From the NCBI RefSeq assembly GCF_020283565.1, contig NC_060060.1, positions 34,534,001-34,598,000 on the forward strand: 64,000 nucleotides of DNA, read 5' to 3'. The notes below the pieces were generated by a model. That model did no database searches, was not told the origin of the DNA, and saw nothing but the letters and a program-made list of their open reading frames with translations. The stretch comes from Trifolium pratense. Taxonomy: Eukaryota > Streptophyta > Magnoliopsida > Fabales > Fabaceae. The translations under genes and the position numbers were made by a program. How positions within the stretch are numbered: position 1 is the first letter of the stretch; each line of letters starts with the position of its first letter. Shown piece by piece: positions 23,201-34,642 of the stretch.

Positions 23201-26200
23201 ATCATTTCTAGTTCTCCAAATAGCCCACACAACCACATGCCACACCGCAACGAGGCCCTTAAGGCGCTTACCATTTCCCCTCCCCACACTAAACTTTTGG
23301 AAAATTTCGAGTGGGTCTCGAGGGACCGCACCAACCCACCCAAACCAAGTGAACACTTTGCTCCATAATGACTCGGCAAAAGCGCACCCACCAAAGAGAT
23401 GTTCCTCACACTCCAAGTTCAACGGGCACAAAACACAAAAAGAGTCAACATTACCAACAATTCCCCTTTTGGCAAGATTTACTCTTGTAGGTAACCGTCG
23501 GAGCAACAATTGCCACGAGAACACAATGACTTTTGAAGGCGCCAAACTTTTCCACAAGTATCCCAAATCCCTAACCAACTCTTGATCAAAAGAAAAAGGA
23601 GGAATAATACTACCGGATAAATGTCGATAAAGGGAGCTAACCGTGAATATTCCGCCATTCGAATAGTGACATCTCCACTCATCAAGAGAATTTGAAAGTT
23701 GTATTGGAGTTAAAACATCCACAAACAAATCCCGAAGCTCCTCCTCCCAAACAAAAAGGTTCCTCCTCCATCTAAGATCCCACACCCAAGCACCCATCTC
23801 CCAACGGCCAACCTCCGAGGCGCAACAATTTTTTTGTGAAGAGATGAGAAAGAGTCTTGGAAAGGCCTCCTTCAAAGGTTGAGCCCTCACCCATGCATCA
23901 TGCCAAAAACTTGTGCCACCCCTGTTACCAATCTTTTTGAAAAAGATTCCTTGAAGTCGATCCGAACCAGCAACAACACCCACTTTCATTAAGTCATTCC
24001 ACCAAGGTGATGCTTTGTTCATCAACAAGGCTCTAGACATCCAACCAACCCCACTTTCCCCTCCACCATACCTATCCCTAAGGACATTTTTCCATATCGC
24101 CGATTCCACCGATATTCATTATACGCAAGTCCTTAACCCCAAGGCCACCTTCCTTTTTCGGCCTACACACGTCAAGCCAATTAACCCAATTAATTTTTGA
24201 TCCCCCGGCCGTCCCTCCCCAAAGAAACCTCCTTTGCAACCTAACAAGCTTCTTCCATACTCCCACCGGCATTTTGAAGAGGGAAAGATAAAAAATTGGA
24301 ATAGCCCCCAACACCGAGTTAAGAAGCACAACCCGGCCCCCAAGGCTAACATATTTGTTTTTCCATGAAGCAAGTCTTTTTTGAAGGACATCAAGGACCG
24401 GGTTCCACGTGGCCAACCGCCTAGGATTCGCCCCCACCGGGAGCCCAAGATAAATAAATGGCAACCTCCCAACATTACATTTAAGGAATGATGCCGCCGA
24501 AGTAATGAATCCCTCCTCCACATTGATCCCAAAAAGCTTACTTTTGCAAAAGTTAACTTTAAGCCCGGAAATAAGTTCGAACACCTCAAAATAGCTTTTG
24601 TAGTCCATAAATTCTCTACACACGCCTCCCCAACAAAAAGAGTATCGTCGGCGTATTGAAGGAAATAATGGCACCCGAACCACAAATTTGGACCCCTTTA
24701 AGAAAACCAAGGTCCACCGCTTTCTTCATGAGCGCACCGAGTCCTTCCGCCACAAGGATAAAGAGGAACGGTGCAAGTGGGTCACCTTGCTTAAGCCCCT
24801 TACTAATATCAATTTGCTCCGTCGGGCTACCGTTGACTAATACCGAGAGGCTCCCCGCAAACACACATGCCTTAATCCAACTCCTCCATTTCCCATCAAA
24901 ACCGAACCTCTGAAGCATATAATCCAAGTAGGACCAACTTACGGAGTCGTAAGCCTTTTCAAAATCCACCTTGAAGATCACACACTTTTTTTTGCTTTCC
25001 TCACCCAATCAACCACCTCATTTATGACAAGTACTCCATCAACAAGAAGGCGGCCTTTGATGAAAGCGGATTGATTCTTCGAGATTAGGGAATCCATAAC
25101 CAAACATAGTCTCTTAGTCAACACCTTAGCAACCAACTTATACATACATCCTAAGAGGGAAATTGGTCTAAAATCCCCCAATGATTGTGGGTTTAAGACT
25201 TTAGGTATAAGAGTAATGAAATACGAAGAGAGAGCCTTAGGTAACGATGCATTAACATGGAACTCATGCATGAACGCCATCACATCTCCACAAATAACCT
25301 CCCAAGCCTCTTTTAGAAAAGCAAAATTAAATCTGTCCGGTCCCGGGCTTTTATTTCCATCTGAATCCTCCACCACTCCCCTCACTTCGTCCACCAAGAA
25401 AGGCTTACCAAGAGATTCAATTTGTTCGAGTGGAAGCGATGGAAATTCCACCCCATCAAGTTGAGGACTTCTCCAATTAACCTCGGTGTAATGTTTTTTA
25501 AAGAACCCCACCACCTCCCCCCTAACCTCCACCGGTTTAACCACCCAACCATCCGGTTTGCGAAGCGCCATTATTGCATTTCCCCTTTTACGACTAGCCA
25601 CACACGAATGGAAGTAGCCGGTGTTAGCATCACCTTCCTTCAACCAACGAGACCGCGACCTTTGGAACAACAAGCTATCTTTACTATGGAGAAGATTGCG
25701 CAAGTCCAAGAGGCAAGTCTTTTGAGCTACATTGTCGTCATCACCAAAAACCCCAACTTCCCTCTTCAAGTCGAGCCTTTCAACTTCTTATGTAAGAGCC
25801 AATATCTTCTCCTCCAAGCCTCCGTAAACCTCCCTATTCCACCTCTTTAGGACCTCTTTAAGAGCCTTCAATTTTTCTTTAACAACCACCCCCTTCCACC
25901 CTACAACCAATGTAGAAGACCAACCCTCCTTCAGCACCTCTCTAAACCCTTTATTCTTAAGCCAATGATTGTTAAACCGAAAGGGTTTTGGGCCCCAATC
26001 AAAGTTAGAGTACCTAAGAATAATAGGGCAATGGTCCGAGATATCCCTTGGAAGAGCCCAAAGATTTACGTTGCCCCACTCCACAAGCCAATTTGGGGAA
26101 ACAAGAATCCGGTCAAGTCTACTCATGCACGCTCCATGTGATCTCACTAACATGTGGATCAACTTCTCTCTTCTCCTTGTATTTCCATTGAAATCCCCTT

Positions 26201-26723
26201 AAACCCACTTCATCATAAAGCTTGGAGTACTGCGATTTCTTCTTCAGATTGCCTTATGAACCAGGCCTCACAAAGGAAACAGAAGATGAAACAGCATGAG
26301 TGGCTGAACAGTCATGGGTGGTTTTTTAAACGAGTGCTCTAATTTCATCCGCTGATTTTAATTCAATGGTTTATAGGACCTAAAAATAACTCATTCTCAC
26401 TAGATATGTCCCATATTAACCATGCAGCACCCTGGGTACCATAAGAATGGCGGCCACCATGACCCGCCTTATAAATGAAGGCTGCTATTTAATAAAGAAA
26501 ATATGTAATTCTTAAGTAACACATGGTAATTAGAAAAAGAAGGCTAATTGTGACAGTTTGATAGTTTAAAGGATTTAACTATGATGCGGTGTGGAGGTAA
26601 AACTTTATAGGATGATCCAACTAACTATATATATTAATAGTATGAAATAAGTTTGGCTATGACATGACGGGCATTATCTGAAAGGTGAAACTTGTATAAA
26701 TATTTTAGCAGTAGTAGAGTGTT

Positions 26724-26754
<31 letters not shown>

Positions 26755-27353
26755 AGGTAATCAACATCAGGAGAAGGCTTGTACTCGTAATCTGATACCT
26801 TGACGGCCTCTGATCCATTGTTGAGAGTTTGAGACTGAGTAGGGAGGATTAGTGTGCCTCCTAGTTCTTCATCGGAACCATATGAGCCTAAACCATTCTC
26901 CAATTGGTAATCAGGATCTTGATCTCTATTCATATGTCCATAAAGCCACTGTAACATAAAAACAAACAACAAGCTAAGCTAAGCTAAGCTACATGTAGTG
27001 ATGGATTGGATGGTGATCAGAAAACAATCAGAATACTATTCGAGTACATAACTAACTAACTAACTAACTATAATAGTGTGTGTGAGACGGGTGGAAAATG
27101 AAAAATGCAATAATAAACGAGTGAGTGATACCGTGGTCCGTCTTGAGGAGAGGGGTGATGGTTTGGGTTTGGGGTTGTTGTTATTAAACGAGTGAGAAAC
27201 GGATAAGGAAGTGAAATTAGGGTTTGGTTTGGAATAATGTGGAGGAGAAAGATAAGAGGAAGCGATGATGGTATTGCCATTGGTGTAAACCCCCAAAGGA
27301 TTATTATTTGGAGTTATTAGAAGAGCAGCAGCAGCTGCAGCAGCAGCACTCAT
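20220..27353 (-). CDS. Conserved plant protein of unknown function, probably plastid-targeted (293 aa)
   Basis: Six exons in phase: 27132-27353, 26751-26948, 22435-22551, 22161-22310, 21424-21482, 20220-20355. The start is the first ATG of the open frame. The first 70 residues are Ala-, Ser- and Asn-rich with few acidic residues, as in a chloroplast transit peptide (inference). Exon 2 begins WLYGHMNRDQDPDYQLENGL. Exons 3-4 carry GPRAIGFFGTRNMGFMHQ, a hydrophobic IEILSYAMVIT segment and TSGASGTNAAVIRGALRAEK, a Gly-rich loop like those in SLOG/DprA-type Rossmann folds. The end is ...RKIVTLFYLD. I know close plant homologues exist but cannot name a proven function. A dead LINE (intron 2) and a hAT MITE (intron 4) enlarge the gene; all splice junctions still look intact. 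Confidence 0.88.
20507..20725. mobile_element. MITE-like inverted-repeat element in last intron of the plastid-protein gene
   Basis: Ends are inverted: 'GTATCATTTGGCCTGACTTT' with 'AGCTTATACAAACAACTTAT' on the left, and 'TTGCATAAGCTCAAAAAAAA' with 'CTAGGCCAAACGAGACTG' on the right. About 220 bp, AT-rich, no coding content. Edges approximate. Confidence 0.5.
21559..21874. mobile_element. hAT-type MITE, 316 bp, with exact 8-bp target duplication
   Basis: Starts CAGTGGCGGAGCG, the classic hAT-like terminus, and ends with GCAACGCTACTG (reverse complement CAGTAGCGTTGC). The 8-bp sequence CTGCACAG is present immediately on both sides (21551-21558 and 21875-21882). It lies inside intron 4 of the plastid-protein gene, between the exons at 21424-21482 and 22161-22310. 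No transposase is encoded. Confidence 0.85.
22866..26200 (-). pseudogene. Degenerate 5'-truncated LINE (endonuclease end, reverse transcriptase, zf-RVT) in intron 2
   Basis: Read on the minus strand: the C-terminal part of an apurinic endonuclease (about 25788-26190, with SRLDRILVSPNW and SDHCPIIL); reverse transcriptase (about 24100-25770, with FRPISLLGCMYKLVAKVL, VDFEKAYDSVSW, GLKQGDPLAPFLF and YADDT); then a thumb and zf-RVT tail (23051-24100, with CVLCPLNLECEEHLFGGC). Defects: an in-frame stop at 25788, a one-base shift in an A8 run at 24986-24993, further frameshifts near 24670, 24600 and 24100, and loss of most of the endonuclease. It ends in an A-run (T-run at 22867-22878). It has the same orientation as the host gene. 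Inactive. Confidence 0.9.
26727..26749. repeat. (GA)n microsatellite touching a splice donor
   Basis: Twelve GA units end exactly at the donor of exon 2 of the plastid-protein gene; on the sense strand the intron begins GTCTCTCTCTCT. Length change here could alter U1 pairing. Confidence 0.8.
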
Positions 27354-27591
27354 TCCTTCTTCCTTTTCCTCGATTTCCCCCGAAACCTTTTCTTTTTCTC
27401 ACCTCACCTTCCTTTTCTTTATTTCTTTCTTTTTTCTTTTAATATATTCCTTACGATAATTCTCTCTACGTACGTCTGTCTAAGCGAATCCAATCCCTTT
27501 TCCTTCAAAAAAATTTTTTTCGACCCTATTGTCAATTTTGAATTGACGAATTTGCCCTCATGTATAAACTAAAATCCTGAAGAAAAAAAAT

Positions 27592-27859
27592 TGGTTACCG
27601 GAATACTTTGGAAAAAAGTGTTCTGGTATGTAAATTTTTTTTTTACCTGAACACTTTGAAAAAAAGTGTGTAGGTATGTAAAATTTTTCCAAATTTATTT
27701 TGTTACCTACACACTTTGGAAAAAAGTGTTCGTATATAAAATTTTTCTAATTTTTTTTTTACCTGAACACTTTGAAAAAAAGTGTGTAGGTATGTAAAAT
27801 TTTTCTAATTTTTTTTACCTGAACACTTTGGAAAAAAAATGTGTAGGTATGTAAAAAAT
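27592..27859. repeat. Tandem array of about five short hairpin units
   Basis: Units of about 50-60 bp repeat with cores such as AACACTTTGAAAAAAAGTG, CACACTTTGGAAAAAAGTG and 'AGGTATGTAAAATTTTT' spacers. Each core is an imperfect palindrome (ACCTGaACACTTT ... AAAGTGTgtAGGT), so each unit can fold. The array lies 240 bp upstream of the plastid-protein ATG, in the 1.6-kb gap (27354-28966) to the divergently transcribed CLC gene. Elsewhere in that gap I see only AT-rich sequence. Confidence 0.75.
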
Positions 27860-28966
27860 AGCATATTTTTTTACATACCTAAAAATATGTGGGCGCGCTA
27901 AGCAATTCGGGGGCACACTTAGCAATCTGGGAAGCGCGCTAACTGCTAAGCAATTTGAGGTATTTATGCACCATAACTTTGCCCAATACCATTCATTCAT
28001 AATATAGCCATAAGTCACCCAAAAAGTTAATATTTCTATTTTTTTTTTGGAAGCATCTTTTACAACATTTTTCTTTATAAGAAATTAAGTTACTTATTTA
28101 TTGTAGGGCTTCTTTTAATTTATGTTTGGTTTTTCTTATCCTTTTAAGAAGTACAAAGGTTATAAAAAAAAAAGCAGGCCAAACACTTATTCTTTGATGA
28201 TGCTAAAAAATGTCTTTATGAATTAAAAAATTGAAGTTTTGCGTTGAAAATAATATTTCTTTTAGAATTTTAAAGAATTGACTATATATCTTCAAGATAT
28301 TATCATCATAGTGATTTCTTAACATTATTAACAAATAATGCTATTCGTTAACACTTTCTTTATATATTTAATTGCTCAAGTGTGATTCACGTAGTTACAA
28401 CACATTTTATTATGAACTTGTTAATGTAGGAATTAAGACCATCTCTGGTCAATTTTTACACAATTTCACGCATTAATAAATTTATATTATTGATTTGAAA
28501 TCGGAAGACTTAAATCACAGGATCATCAATTTACATAGTCAAATAAAATGATTTGAAGTATCAATAAAAATTGGAAGCTATAGAAAATACAATTGAAGTG
28601 AACAACCTATAAGTGACAATAATGCACAAAAATAGCGCATTGATCTTCCGATGACAACGTGGAAGTAACATTCTCCACTTACACGAAAATGACAAGCGTT
28701 AATTAATTACTTGTTCATTAATTAACTCTTCCACTAGTAGTAGTAGTAAATATATGTGAGAATGTGCGCATTCTTCGGTCAAAATAAATACATATATCCA
28801 TGCATCACCATTCTTTGTTTGTTTTTTCTAAGAATATTATTAATAATAAATAATATTGGTTAGCGGATTTGAGATAAATTAATTGGTGAAGGAAAGTTGA
28901 TAGATATATAGATAGATGATTGTTGCATAGGAGATCGAATTGGAAGAAAAGGAATTTAACTAGGAA

Positions 28967-31900
28967 ATGGATGAGGAGCGGGGCCTGGAGCATATGATAC
29001 CAAAATCAAGATCATCATCATCATCATCATCTTCATCATCTTCTGCAGCAGGATCACCCAGATCTGGGCTCATAGAGCCTCTGCTTGTCAATAACAGCAG
29101 GCTCAATACTACTTCCCAAATTGCCATTGTTGGAGCCAAAGTTTGTCCGATTGAAAGTCTCGACTACGAGTATCTATCTATCTATCTGTTATTATATATT
29201 ATATATATGCTACATACACAATCAATAATTAATCCAATTTTTTCTTTCTTTTTTCTCACGTGCAATAAAATAATTAATCAATCATTTATGCATGGCTTCA
29301 CTTAATTTATTGCATTGTTATTACAAGGCAAATTATAAAAATTCTATCAGCTAGCCTTATTCGTTAATTCATTTTCATACTACATAATTAAAATACTACT
29401 ATTTTGTTTGTTCGTTTTAATTACGTGCATGCATGCTGCAGGATCATTGAGAATGATTTATTCAAGCAAGACTGGAGTTCTAGAGGAAAGGCTGAGCTAG
29501 CACAGTATATGATTCTAAGATGGGCCATTGCACTTCTTATTGGTTTAGGCACAGGCCTTGTTGCCTTCTTTAACAACATTGGAGTTGAGAATATTGCCGG
29601 TTTCAAGCTTCTCTTCACCAACGATCTCATGCTTAATCACAAGTATGTATTCTACCATATCATGCTACATTTTTTTTATCAATTATACTTCTAATTTTGG
29701 AATAACTGCGTTTCCATTTTTACTGCAGAACAGATATTATAAGGCCTTTGCAGTTTATGCTAGTTGTAATATGGTTTTAGCCATTGCTGCAGCATCCCTC
29801 TGTGCCTACATTGCCCCTGCAGCAGCAGGATCTGGCATACCTGAGGTAAAGTCATATCTCAACGGCGTAGACGCTCCTTCTATATTGGCTCCAACCACCC
29901 TCTTTGTAAAGGTTAGTATTCAAGTATGTGGGTGTGTATAATCCGTTTTACTACCATATGATCTTGGTGTCTTCTTTCCTCTAATCAGCCTACATATACT
30001 TCTCTTAGAAGTTGTATTTGATAATGTACATGACATATTCAGGTTGTGGCCAAATAATAAAAATATCCATCACCTACCTAGTCTTTCTTGTTTTCCAATT
30101 TTGAAATGTGTTAGTTTATGTTTGAGAGTCTGTTGTTCCTTGACATACAATGATTATAGTTCTTAACATGGAAATGGCCTGATCTTTTCAGATTTTTGGT
30201 TCAATATTTGGGGTTGCAGCTGGTTTTGTTGTGGGTAAGGAAGGGCCTATGGTGCATACTGGTGCTTGCATAGCTAATTTACTTGGACAAGGTGGTTCTG
30301 AAAAATATGGACTAACCTGGAAAGGATTCAGATATTTTAAAAATGACAGAGATCGAAGGGATTTTATCACATGTGGTGCGGCTGCTGGTGTTGCCGGTGC
30401 CTTTCGTGCCCCAGTTGGTGGTGTCCTTTTTGCACTTGAAGAAGCGGCTTCTTGGTCCCTCTCTCTTTCTCTATTGTCTTGCACTTCCATGCATGTTACT
30501 TGCAATTGATATGTGACAAAAAACAACAATAACAACACGATCATTCCCCTCTCTTTGTGCTTATGCTTAGACAATTCATATAAAATAATAGATTTGTAAA
30601 TAGTTACTACATCAATCAAAGTAACTTCTGTGCAAGTGTTTTTGTATGAATAAAATACAATGTTTAGGGATTTCTGTTTGTCATTTCCCTCTACTCTAAC
30701 CATATATACTAGAATGCTTCACAAACAATCCATGGCAAGTTAGGTAGCATCAATTTAACTAACATGTAGGTGTCTGTCTTTTGTTTTGTTGTATATGTTT
30801 CTCTGACTACATTTATGTATTTTCAGGTGGAGGAGTGCTCTTTTGTGGCGAACATTTTTCACTACAGCTGTAGTAGCTGTAGTGTTGAGAGGTTTCATGG
30901 AATATTGCAAAGGTGAAAAATGTGGTCTTTTTGGGGAAGGAGGTTTGATAATGTTTGATGTCAATTCAGTAAAGCCTGCATACAGCATACCTGACTTACT
31001 GGTAGTTATATTTCTTGGAGTTATTGGAGGTCTTTTGGGAAGCCTTTATAATTATCTCGTGGATAAGGTCCTTCGTACTTACAGCATCATTAATGAGTAT
31101 GTCATGCCTCCTCCATCATCCCCTTTTCAAATTATTTGTTAAAGAAGTAGTAGTATTCGCAGTGTGAATGACTATATATATGTATTGCAGGAAAGGTCCT
31201 ATTTTTAAAATAATACTTGTGATGATTATATCATTTTTGACCTCTTGCTGTTCATTTGGGGTTCCATGGCTATCAAAGTGCATCCCTTGTCCTTCTCATG
31301 TTGGGGATCAGTGCCCAACCGTAGGGCGCTCTGGACACTACAAGAATTTCCAGTGTCCTCCTAATCACTACAATGACCTCGCCTCTCTCTTTTTTACAAC
31401 CAATGACGATGCCATCCGCAACCTCTTTATTGCTGGCTCTGACAAAAGATTCCTGCTCTCCAGTCTCCTAATATTCTTTGTAGCAATTTACTTTCTGGGA
31501 ATCATCACTTACGGCATTGCAATTCCGTCAGGGCTCTTTATTCCGGTGATACTTGCAGGGGCCTCGTATGGTCGTGTTGCAGGAAGTTTGTTAAGTCCAT
31601 TCACAGTTTTGGATGTGGGCTTGTTTGCACTCTTGGGAGCTGCATCCTTCCTTGGTGGCACAATGAGAATGACTGTTTCTCTTTGCGTCATACTTCTTGA
31701 ACTTACTAATAACCTCCTCATGCTACCATTGGTCATGTTGGTTCTCCTTATCTCAAAGTCTGTGGCAGATTGTTTTAACAAAGGCGTTTATGATCAAATA
31801 GTGGAAATGAAGGGGTTGCCTTATTTGGAAGCACACGCAGAACCGTACATGAGGCAGTTAGTTGCAGGTGATGTTGTTTCTTGTCCGTTGGTTACATTCT

Positions 31901-32527
31901 CTAAGATTGAAAAAGTGGGGAATATTGTGCACACTTTAAAGGTGACGCGACATAATGGGTTCCCTGTAATTGACGAGCCCCCATTATCAGATGCACCAGA
32001 GTTGTGTGGATTGGTTTTGAGGTCACATTTGCTTGTAATTCTTAAACACAAGGTATTTACGACGATGCAAGAGGGGATGCCCTTGATTATTAATAAGTTG
32101 AGGCCACATGATTTTGGAAAGCCAGGTTCAGGGAAGGGGATAAAGCTGGATGATTTAGAGATATCAGAGGAGGAGATGGAAATGTATGTTGATCTGCATC
32201 CTATTACCAACAGGTCACCATATACAGTTATAGAGACATTGTCTTTGGCTAAAACAGCTGTTCTTTTTCGCGAGCTTGGCCTCAGGCACTTGTTGGTCCT
32301 CCCAAAGACACCTGGTGTAAGAAAACCTCTTAATTACTACTGTTAATTATTGATACATACATATTAGTCATGTCTGTTGTATTTGTTACTTGTAATGAGT
32401 ACTAACTAACAATTAATGTGTGATCACTGTGCAGAGGCTTCCCATTGTGGGGATCATGACTAGGCACGACTTCATGCCGGAACATATATTGGGATTATAC
32501 CCTCAGTGCAATCCCTACAACAAGTAG
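28967..32527 (+). CDS. CLC-c: CLC-c type anion channel/transporter (777 aa)
   Basis: Multi-pass anion transporter of the CLC family; plant CLC-c acts in the tonoplast in chloride handling (family knowledge). Seven exons in phase: 28967-29169, 29442-29642, 29734-29911, 30192-30454, 30827-31096, 31191-32316, 32435-32527. The N-terminus has a poly-Ser tract from (TCA)n, then the conserved IESLDYE..ENDLFKQDW block. The selectivity motif is GSGIPE with Ser168, which favours chloride; AtCLCa has Pro there and prefers nitrate. The gating glutamate is E211 in GKEGP, with a second glutamate pair in LFALEE (277/278). GIAIPSGLFIPVILAGASYG and the two-CBS C-terminal region are present, ending TRHDFMPEHILGLYP. 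The acceptor of exon 3 is AACAG, which restores NHKYYKAF. The neighbour upstream is divergent. Confidence 0.95.
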
Positions 32528-34642
32528 TATAGTATCTATGGGGGACTCATTATCAACCAACCACATACTCGTAGATAATCCCTTCTATTACTACAAGACT
32601 AAAATATCTATACCAGAATCACCTTGTAGTTATGGGAGATGTCATGCGATAAAGCGGCACAGTGTATACCTCCAACCAGAAGCACCTCACATGTATTTGT
32701 GAGCTAGATGAGATTATTTTTAGTTTTTTTTTTCTTCATTATTTTATGGTATAAATTTGATTAATTTCTTGATTAGCTTTTATGATTAGAGTTTAATATG
32801 TTTTTTCAATATTTTTAAAAGGCTTGGTTTGATGAACACAAGTAAAATCTTACTTATAAGCAAATGAACATGTTTTTTTTTATAAACAACTTAAATTGAA
32901 TAAGTTTTTAAGATTTCATGATATCACAATAAAAAAATAACAAGAATGAGCAATCTACCATTTTTGTCCCTAAAAGTATTACTCGTTGTCACTCTAACTC
33001 CCGACTCAGTCTAAAACACAAAATAATCTCTGACTTTGCATTTCTTTAGTCAGATTGATCCTCCGAGATCATATTTTGGCGTTAACTTTTCAAAAAAAAC
33101 TTATGTACCATTTTTTGGAACATGTGACATGTTGAGGTGTACTTAAAGACCAAAACGGATGCTATCTACGTTAAGTATCACCCGCCGTTTAAATTTATAG
33201 GATATCTCAATGAACTACAAAGCAGTGTTGCATAGTATTAGTCTTAGTGTCTTACCAATTACTTCCGCCGTCCCAAATTATAAGACGCTTTGGCTATTTC
33301 ACAAGGATTAAGAAGTGTAATCATTTTTATATGGGAAAGAGAAATTATGTATGACATTACACAATTGTTTTTCATTAATGACATAAAAAAGATAAGTTAA
33401 CAGAATTAGATGAATGAAAGGCAATAATTAGTAGAGGGTAAATTAGGGAAAATCACAAGGCCAATCACCTGCCCATCTACACACCACTGACCACCTTCAA
33501 CCTTCCATTGATTTTCTTTTTCATTTTTCTACATAAAAGAAATAGCAGGACATATATTGTTGCATAACTATTGAAATAGTTGTCTAATTTTCCAAATTTT
33601 AAACACCTAAAGTCATTCTACGAACTCGCCATTGGTGTTAAATTTCACCAGTTTGTTGTCAATCTTTCCTCTATACCCAAGTAATTTAATTTTATGCTAC
33701 CACTCCCTTACTAAATACTAATATCACTTTTTAAGTTTTTACCTTTCTAATCACAATAAAATGCATACAAACACATCCATGTTACTCACACCAATAATAT
33801 TTTGATGCGTGGAGGTGAGAGCAGTAATATATTCCCCTATATCAATAAGCCTGGTTATAATGGATTAATCTTCAATCCTAATTCTACAATTTTTTTGAAT
33901 ATTTTCTCGTGGCCAAAAGATTCAATGATTTCGACTATCCAAGATGAATACAAAGATAATTTGTCGAACCCTTAGAATTATACCAAGAGAAAACCCCTTT
34001 CATTTCTCTCTAAAATTCTAACCTTTGTATGTGAAAAATTTTAATCTTGTCTCTACATTTTGTTCTCTCTCTCAATTTTTCTATGCAAATAGCAATATCT
34101 GTTTACAAAAAAATACAAGCCTTAAAAAAACAAACAAATCCATTTTAAAATAAAACAAAATTTCACTTTATTTTTAAATGTATCCAATTTAACAAAATCT
34201 AGTTTTGTTTTAAAAAATATATCCAGTTTAAAAATATAGTCTTTCTTTGTTTTTAAACATATGCAGGTTAAAAACAAATATAATCTTTGTTCCATGATTT
34301 TCAACTTAATCTCCACACATAATAATGTGTATGTCTCACTTTTTAAGTAAAGCTACCATCTTTTACAATTTGACTCCTTCGTGAAATCTTCCTTCTGCAT
34401 GTGTTCTACATAGCAAGAAGTTTACTACATTATATCACTCATATAAACCCCTTTCATGATAACTCTCTTATGTCATCAATTCAATTACATTTTTCCAAAC
34501 ACCGCCTTCCACTTTAGATGTGAAGTGTATTTTCATCTTATCAAAACTCTCCAAAAACTCCCACTAAATTATAAGTTTTGAAATTCTAAACAAACCAACT
34601 GATTTAAAAACCATTGGCTAAGAGTTTGCTTTTTCATGGAAA
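32528..34642. other. Intergenic, AT-rich, decayed repeats only
   Basis: Downstream of CLC-c. At about 33260 'ACTTCCGCCGTCCCAAATTA' marks one end of a Stowaway-like MITE whose other end I cannot find. Nothing else is recognisable and there are no supported coding exons. Confidence 0.45.

Noticed and set aside
23156..25850. Several plus-strand frames of 60-200 codons
   Set aside because: Antisense shadows of the LINE coding region.
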